From the NCBI GenBank assembly GCA_018398805.1, contig JAGFBZ010000909.1, forward strand, positions 372,001-436,000: a stretch of DNA of 64,000 nt, written 5' to 3'. The notes beneath the pieces are model-generated. The model ran no database searches. It saw only the letters and a program-made list of their open reading frames with translations, and was not told the DNA's origin. Made by a program: the position numbers and the translations under genes. Each line of letters opens with the position of its first letter. Positions within the stretch are counted from its first letter, which is position 1. This document shows positions 58,801 to 64,000 of the stretch, one piece after another. Source of the stretch: Hirundichthys speculiger (taxonomy: Eukaryota; Chordata; Actinopteri; Beloniformes; Exocoetidae).

Positions 58801-59816
58801 AGATGTGACAAGATACCTCCTGGTTGGCTGATAAATGGTTACAGCTTTGAAAGCAACTCATTCAGGACAACGTTTGTTCTTCCTTTTAATCATGAGACAG
58901 CTGTGTTGTGATTTATGGTCTGCTTTAAAAATAATCCCTTTCCCCATTGTGTCAGTAACAATTAGAACATAATCATTAGTTTCAGATGAGAGTAACCTGA
59001 TATTCACAGCAACATTTTGTCTGCAGTTATGTGAATTGTGTATCACTTAAAATCTCATCAGAATGCCATATTCCACCTGATCATTACGCCATTATAAATA
59101 CCTTTGTCAAGTGATGCATTTTGTTTATGACATCCTCTTCTCAGGCTTATATATAAAGAAAAGCTTTATGTTCAGCCGATTACATCCATCACCACCATAT
59201 TGTGGACAAACATAGTGTTAGTAATACTAATGTAAATTGCTATGCCATCATGAAATGTCTCAAGAAAACTCAATCTGTGAGTACGTAATACCCACCTTCA
59301 TGTGCTACCCTGTCTCATTTAAAAAGGCAGATATCGTATGCACACCATGGCTGTCTGATGTTCGTCTGAATGAACTCAATAAGAACATTAATGTAAATGT
59401 GGCCAATATCTCAATGGAGGTGCTTTTTACAGACGGATGAAGCCATTGACGCTCCATGTCTCATGTTTAAAGAGGTTTGCTTGGAACTTTATTGCCTACA
59501 CTTAAACTTATATAGTAGCCAAGCAATAAATTCAACTTTTGCGACTGTTATACGGATTTTGTTGAAACTGTTATAGAGGTGAAAGCACAAACTTGATGCA
59601 TTGACACTAAAACTCATCAACTGAGGGAAACCCTAAGTAAAGAAGGGAGTTCATAGCAAGAATGTCTAACATGCAGATTTACTCATTGAGGACTGACTCA
59701 CTGTTGAGGAAAAACTCCTCTTGCACTGCTTGTCTGGCAGTGGGAGAGAAGCAGCGTTTCTTCAGCCACTCTGCATCAAACACGCTCATGTGCTGGTCAG
59801 GCCACACAATAGAAAC
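43089..59816 (-). CDS. bbox1: BBOX1, gamma-butyrobetaine dioxygenase, partial (6 exons)
   Basis: Gene-level entry. The enzyme hydroxylates gamma-butyrobetaine to L-carnitine using Fe(II), 2-oxoglutarate and O2; it is cytosolic, mainly in liver and kidney. The six exons encode 314 residues, the same as human positions 74-387. Seen: the zinc-ligand His in W-P-D-Q-H; substrate-cage aromatics in H-T-W-Q-V-Q and N-N-V-A-Y; iron ligands in L-H-T-D-Y-P-A-L-H and L-L-H-G-R-R-S; 2-oxoglutarate Arg in L-R-L-L-E-G-A-Y. No frameshift or stop. Coding exon 1 (zinc Cys cluster) is not in the window as far as I can see. The gene converges on MADD, with about 3.7 kb between the two stop codons. Confidence 0.96.
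44430..44596 (-). CDS. bbox1: BBOX1 exon: V-V-R-I-N-F-N-N-A-T-R-D
   Basis: 167 nt. Encodes T-D-A-Q-D-R-V-V-R-I-N-F-N-N-A-T-R-D through V-Q-P-F-Y-R-A-L-K-A-Y and Y-M-M-E-P. Acceptor CTGACCAG, donor CCAG|gtcagt. The open frame upstream of the acceptor is intronic. Confidence 0.95.
45296..45492 (-). CDS. bbox1: BBOX1 exon: H-C-I-K-Q and V-D-F-T-D
   Basis: 197 nt, phase 0-2. Encodes V-Q-F-L-H-C-I-K-Q-A-E-E-G-G-E-S-E-V-V-D through V-D-F-T-D-T-G-T-D-Y-C-D-F and Q-S-K-N-C-I-I. The donor GA|gtacgt gives I-I-D-T-D-A-Q-D-R-V-V-R, the same length as human; later GT sites would insert extra residues. Confidence 0.94.
45632..45737 (-). CDS. bbox1: BBOX1 exon: iron-binding HxD
   Basis: 106 nt, phase 2-0. 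Encodes H-T-W-Q-V-Q-D-K-P-M-A-N-N-V-A-Y-T-S-G-K, then L-S-L-H-T-D-Y-P-A-L-H. Contains two of the three iron ligands and two substrate-cage aromatics. Donor gtaagt. Confidence 0.96.
46493..46691 (-). CDS. bbox1: BBOX1 exon: start of the oxygenase fold
   Basis: 199 nt, phase 1-2. Encodes R-Y-Y-W-D-S-N-L-R-I-P-T through R-R-V-G-I-V-H-L-K-G-A and L-R-L-T-F-Y-G. Acceptor ATTTTAG, donor gtaaga. Confidence 0.95.
46762..46816. repeat. (ATA)n trinucleotide repeat
   Basis: About 40 bases of ATA repeat preceded by an AT run and an A-run, just upstream (in gene orientation) of a BBOX1 exon. Confidence 0.95.
49340..49930 (+). mobile_element. Tc1/mariner-type transposon relic
   Basis: Retains recognisable pieces in order: a CCCACTTTATTTGGTATTCC start; a transposase HTH region with GGCTGGTCTGAGTATTTCAG and AAACTGCTGATTTTCATGG; TTGATGCCAGA; and GTGCAACTCCTGTCAGTACC. 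Many indels and stops; not functional. Interrupted near 49423-49472 by a LINE-type 3' sequence. Confidence 0.7.
49423..49472 (-). mobile_element. Short LINE 3'-end fragment
   Basis: CAATTCAAAAAATACTTTAT followed by TAATCCCCCAAGGGGG is the inverted 3' end of a common teleost LINE family, inserted in the Tc1-like relic. Confidence 0.5.
51420..51446. repeat. (CA)n microsatellite
   Basis: C-run, then CCACCACCACC, then (AC)n. Confidence 0.9.
57674..57700. repeat. (AC)n microsatellite
   Basis: About 26 bases of AC repeat; it creates the T-H-T-H frames on the + strand. Confidence 0.95.
59702..59816 (-). CDS. bbox1: BBOX1 exon: W-P-D-Q-H and W-L-K-K-R-C-F
   Basis: 115 nt, phase 0-1. Encodes V-S-I-V-W-P-D-Q-H-M-S-V-F through W-L-K-K-R-C-F-S-P-T-A-R-Q-A and E-E-F-F-L-N. 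The His corresponds to the fourth zinc ligand. Acceptor CTCCTCAG, donor gtgagt. Confidence 0.95.
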
Positions 59817-60683
59817 CTGAGGAGAGATGAAACCACATTAATCCAAGTTTTCCTTCAACCTATGACCATGTTTTTACCTCTTATTATTTTGTCATGATAA
59901 CTTATCAACTGGGAGTACACAGTTTTCCTTTAAATTAACAAAATACAAAATCCTATAGTGTGACCTACTAAAAGATTTTCACCTTTAATTTTTATGAATT
60001 CATAGTTTGATTCTCTGAAACATTGGTCTATCTTTGAATTGTTAAGCTTGAAAAGCATCTTCTCATTAAAAATAATTAAAAGGATCATTTTTCAAATACA
60101 GATTTTCCTTCATTATGATCTCTGTTTTAAATGCTTGTAGATGCTTTCCACCACTGAAACCATCATTTTGAAGCTTCGGTTTCTACACACAAAAGGGAAG
60201 GATGAAATCATTAATGAGATATTGGAGACACATGTTTACAAGTGAGCTATGCAGTAAATCTTGATACGGAAGCAGGAAATAATACAGCAAACTTACTGCA
60301 CTCAATTTTCATCAACAAAAGCAAACAGTAACTTGGCAGGAAAGTCATGTCAAAGGAATCTATTTATCACTGCGTCCTATTTCAGAAGCTGAATGCTTAG
60401 AAAGACATAGATCACAGTGGGCAACTTAAAGGTCAGGCTGAGGGTATACGTCTGCCATAATTACACTGTTTCCCTTCACTGACCTCCAGTTTATCATCAG
60501 CAGGTCCTCTGAACTAGTCAGCCGTTACTTAAATGAAACATGTTTTTTGACACCTAAAAATAAAGACTTGTGCTCTTTAAGATTAATACACTCTGATGTA
60601 ACAAACAATAAAAATGAAAAAAACATCCAACACTGGAAAATAACATAAGGGAAACATGGATTCAGAAAGTGTGTCATGGAAGT

Positions 60684-61040
60684 TAGGGCTGGGTGATATG
60701 ACCTGAAATCAATATCTCAATTACCGGAGCAAGTTACCTCAGTAATGATTAATGAGTCCATTATTCTAGTATTGTTTTATTTTATTTTTTTTTAACTCAT
60801 AGATCACTGACAAATCCTTTCCTGCAAACAGAATCAACTATTAAAACTGACATATTTTTCTAATAAAAGAGTACATATCTTTAACTGTGAAACAAGTGAA
60901 AGGAAGCACACCCAGATTAACTATATATGGTCATTAAAATTAATATTTCAAAGAAGAGAGAAAAATTAAAGAATCAATAATCAATGTAATCTTGCTCACA
61001 TTAATTATGAGTGTCGGTTTTAATTAATTGTCCAACCCTA
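60684..61040. mobile_element. hAT-like MITE, degraded
   Basis: Starts TAGGGCTGGGTGATATGACC, a very common teleost hAT terminus, and ends TTGTCCAACCCTA. Flanks ATGGAAGT and ATGTAGAT match at five of eight positions, consistent with a decayed target duplication. Confidence 0.6.
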
Positions 61041-61947
61041 ATGTAGATATTTCATTTGGACTCTATAATGATAGTTTATAGGTATAGGTACAGGGAAAGG
61101 TATCTACAACAACCTTTTCAAATCCCAAAAGGTGGCATTAAGAAACATTTGGGACCAAGGTACTTTCCTTTTTCCTTTGTACCTCTTTTGATCTATTTAA
61201 TCTTTGTCATTAATATCTCTATATCTTTTAAAGTAGTTTGACCTGTACTTTTTCAAAGTTACCAAATTCATCTAATACCAACTGATTATTTGCAGACACA
61301 GGAGCTGGCCAACCATAAAATCAACTGTGAAATCCTGCATACGCTAAAGTATTCTCAAGTCAAATGTGAAGCCATCTGTACATCGGCCAAGGTCTAGCTG
61401 AAATTAGGTCATCCAACAGGACGGTGATGCCAAACATACCAGCAAATATAAAACACACTCTGATATTCACCTCAAATGTGGGAGTGGAACTGAACTGAAG
61501 CTACTTTGTGGAAAAGAGTGGGCTAAAGTTACCAAACAACAATGTGAGAGCCTGATAGCATCAAAGAAAAAATAACGCCTTCAAGTGATTGCAGCTAAGG
61601 GTGGCACAAACTAATTAACTTAGTTTTTCCACATACTTATTAGCATTTTGGTTTAGTTTTTCATTGAATAAAGACAAAATGTAATGTGCCTTTTTTCCTT
61701 AATGGCTGCATTTACCCTATTTTAAGATATGACAAGAACCAAAAGATTTTTTTTTTTCAATGTGTCTGTAATATTAAAACTGCATTTTGGGGCCTATTGT
61801 ATAACGTTGGTTCATAAGTCCATGACTTGTGCTCTAGATTCTGATCTTGAAGGACATAACTTCTGTTTATCGTTCTGGCTCCATCAAGTCTGCTAAGTTT
61901 TGACACGTAGGCGTCTAGAGATCTTATCCCAAGGTCTTGATGTTTTC

Positions 61948-63092
61948 TAGGGGTGCACGATAACTATCGGGCTGATAACAGGAAATTATGACGTCATCCC
62001 GATAGGTCCGATATCACGACGAATAGCCCCGATAACATATATTTCTGTCAACATGGCAGTGCCTCGCTCCCTCTGAGCCTTGAAATGACCGATGTTCTGA
62101 ACTGTTGTGAATGTTATGTTCAAGTAACGTCGGCATAATCAGAAAAATGATTACTTCAATAAGGAAAATCAAGAATACCCCCTCATGCCACAAAACAACT
62201 CGTTAACTTGGTAATAATTTTGGTAGTTGCTGACTTGAATTGATATTCGCAGTATTTCCCCTCGTGTTACACATAAAATAAGAAAAAAATAGAAAAGGCT
62301 GAAATAACGACTAGCAAACGAGGAAACGTCAGAATTTACGTTACACCTTGAATGCAGCATGCATTGTGCTGATCACAACAAATATGGTGGCGCGGAACTT
62401 CGTTAAAGTTTCAGAAGAAGATAGTTTGGTGGTTATTTGTGACAAATCCTCCGAGCGAATTCTACGAGGAGGGAAGCACAAGCACAAGCTTTAATACGTC
62501 AAACCGGATCGGCCACCTACAACATAACAATCGCTTCCATGGAGTTTTGAAATAGCGCTAACGGAAGCTAATGCTAACGTGCGCAATCCAGCAGGAGTCT
62601 CTCCTCCCCTCCCTCTCCTCTCCCTCATTCCTCTCATCTAAAGCTTCCATGAGATTAAAAAATAAAAACTACTGAACCTCATTTACTTTAATTAAAGGTA
62701 TTAATTTAAATGGAACCACAAGCCAAAATCCTTTAAATGTTAATCTTTTTCAGTTAGTAATTCTGATGCATGTATTTCCATCAGTTCAAGAAGCCTTTAT
62801 TTTTTTTTTTATATCAGTCAGTATTGCACCTTATTTAAGTTAATGTGAGATATCAAATAGGTTTGTTTGAAAGCTTTAAGAAAATGTTTGAAAGGCTTGC
62901 CGATAGTTTTTCATTGGAAAAAATAAATATCTGTTCATATAAAAAGTCAAAACTATTTTTGGTTTTGTTCATAGTATTAATGTAATGATCTTAAGTATAT
63001 GTGTGTGTTATCGGTATCGGTATCGGCCGTTAGAAGCTGAAAGTTATCAGTTATCGGTATCGGTTTTAAAAAACAGTTATCGTGCATCCCTA
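61948..63092. mobile_element. hAT element, 1,145 bp, perfect 8-bp target duplication
   Basis: Ends TAGGGGTGCACGATAACT and AGTTATCGTGCATCCCTA are inverted repeats; ATGTTTTC flanks both (61940-61947, 63093-63100). Sub-terminal ATCGGTATCGG repeats are present near the right end. The interior has no intact transposase ORF, so it is non-autonomous. Confidence 0.92.
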
Positions 63093-63654
63093 ATGTTTTC
63101 ATGTGATGTTTAAAGATGGCTGTTTCCTACTAGCAATTTCTCATTTTCAATCATCCTGCATTCTGTGATGAGTTTAATGACCTCTTGATTTTGTATACAA
63201 ACTGGAGAAAAAAACCCACTTTGCACCTCTGTCATAGTCTAGTGCATTGTTTAACTGCCGATTGACTGCCTTACTAGAACACATTAGTGTATATACACTT
63301 ATAAATAAGATATACCCAAATTTTCAAATTACAGTGTTCTTATACAAAAGCTTAGAATTGAGAGAGAGTCCATTTCCATTTCCATGTGAGCAAGACAATG
63401 TCCGAGGAAGAAATTATAGCAGCAAAAACATAATATAGAAATATGTTTAAAGTGAATATACTGAAATAAAGAATAAAACATGTTAACAGTGGCCCAAATT
63501 AATTAAAAATTTCTCTTTAATGCAATGTTAAAGGAATGCTGTGGAACACATACTAACATCTAGTGGTCAATTTGGAAATACAATCTCAGAAAAATCTACG
63601 ATCCAGTGTTTTCAGATCTAGTGACAGCAAAAAAACAACCAGATCTATAAAGGT

Positions 63655-64000
63655 AAGGGAAGTTTATTAGTATAGCACCCTTCACACATGAAGACAACTC
63701 AAAGTGCTTTACAAAGGGATCAAGATGACTGAACGATGAAATAAAACTTTAGAAAATGTAACGAATAAAAACAGCAAATAAAATGCATTATAAAATCACT
63801 AAAAATAGATCTGGGCAGATAAGGAATAAAACAGAGTTTAGAACAGAGAAGTAAAAACAGTACCGTAAAATCAGAATAAACAAAGATTTAGGAAAACAGC
63901 AGAGTTTTCAGTTTAACCTTTAAAGTGTCTAGAGTTGGGGCACATTTAATATCAACAGGAAGTTTATTCCATCTGTACTGCAAACAGCCTGCTGAGTCAC
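63655..64000. mobile_element. LINE-like 3' repeat running off the window
   Basis: Contains GAAGTTTATTAGTATAGCAC and CAACTCAAAGTGCTTTACAA, the same type of LINE 3' tail as at 1910-1970, followed by A-rich sequence and AGGAAGTTTATTCCATCTGT. Cut by the window edge. Confidence 0.55.

Larger units (their letters stand above)
46692..59701 (-). other. bbox1: BBOX1 intron, 13 kb
   Basis: AT-rich. Contains a trinucleotide (ATA)n run at 46766-46815, a Tc1/mariner relic at 49340-49930, a CA repeat at 51420-51446 and an AC repeat at 57674-57700. No exon of another gene recognised on either strand; the short ORFs do not resemble proteins. Confidence 0.7.
59817..64000 (-). other. BBOX1 5' intron/flank rich in transposons
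   Basis: I looked on the minus strand for the W-L-R-D-N-C-P-C zinc cluster of BBOX1 exon 1 and did not see it. Contains two hAT-type elements and a LINE-like fragment at the window edge; otherwise featureless. Confidence 0.55.

Noticed and set aside
59817..64000. BBOX1 first coding exon within this stretch
   Set aside because: No minus-strand sequence encoding the expected Cys-rich zinc motif was seen.
1..64000. CRISPR arrays, operons, tRNA or rRNA genes
   Set aside because: No regularly spaced repeats, prokaryotic gene layout or intact tRNA/rRNA sequence. The tRNA-like stretches are SINE fragments.

Overview
The window is vertebrate nuclear DNA, almost certainly from a teleost fish. Its genes are split into small exons with GT-AG introns, the intergenic DNA is AT-rich and full of microsatellites, and the mobile elements are typically teleost (many hAT-type elements and MITEs, LINE 3' ends, tRNA-like SINEs, a Tc1/mariner relic). 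I recognise two protein-coding genes that converge tail to tail. No prokaryotic or viral gene system is visible.

Positions 1-41.8 kb, + strand: most of MADD (MAP-kinase-activating death domain protein, also DENN/Rab3GEP), a DENN-domain exchange factor for Rab3/Rab27. The window enters the gene at an exon beginning with the conserved D-T-M-W of the central DENN domain (3404) and follows it through 32 constitutive exons to the stop codon at 39353-39355. This gives about 4.2 kb of coding sequence, roughly 1,400 codons. The first exons (N-terminus and uDENN) lie upstream of the window. I also find four cassette exons of 42, 18, 60 and 9 nt whose lengths keep the frame. The 60-nt one matches a known vertebrate MADD alternative exon. 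The 9-nt one encodes E-R-K and looks like a neuronal-type microexon. Four exons each carry a single-base insertion or deletion that breaks an otherwise well conserved frame (near 9986-9990, 20904-20906, 29164-29165 and 29377). Every splice junction and all other exons are intact, so uncorrected long-read assembly errors are more likely than a dead gene.

Positions 43.1-59.8 kb, - strand: BBOX1 (gamma-butyrobetaine dioxygenase, the last step of carnitine synthesis). Six exons encode the C-terminal 314 residues, exactly the length of human residues 74-387. The iron ligands (HxD and the distal His), the 2-oxoglutarate Arg and the substrate-cage aromatics are all visible. The first coding exon, which holds the three zinc-binding Cys, was not found up to position 64000 and probably lies beyond it.

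Introns and flanks hold the mobile DNA. Highlights are a three-layer nest at 1.2-3.0 kb (TTAA-flanked MITE containing a hAT element, which contains a LINE 3' end); a composite block at 31.3-33.5 kb (a hAT with a BED-finger fragment, holding a TTAA-flanked element with long inverted repeats and a MADF ORF, and a further hAT MITE); a hAT element at 61.9-63.1 kb with a perfect 8-bp target duplication; and several smaller MITEs, SINEs and homopolymer tracts. I found no evidence of an undescribed biological system. The most useful leads are the MADD microexons, the four frameshifts and the nested transposons.
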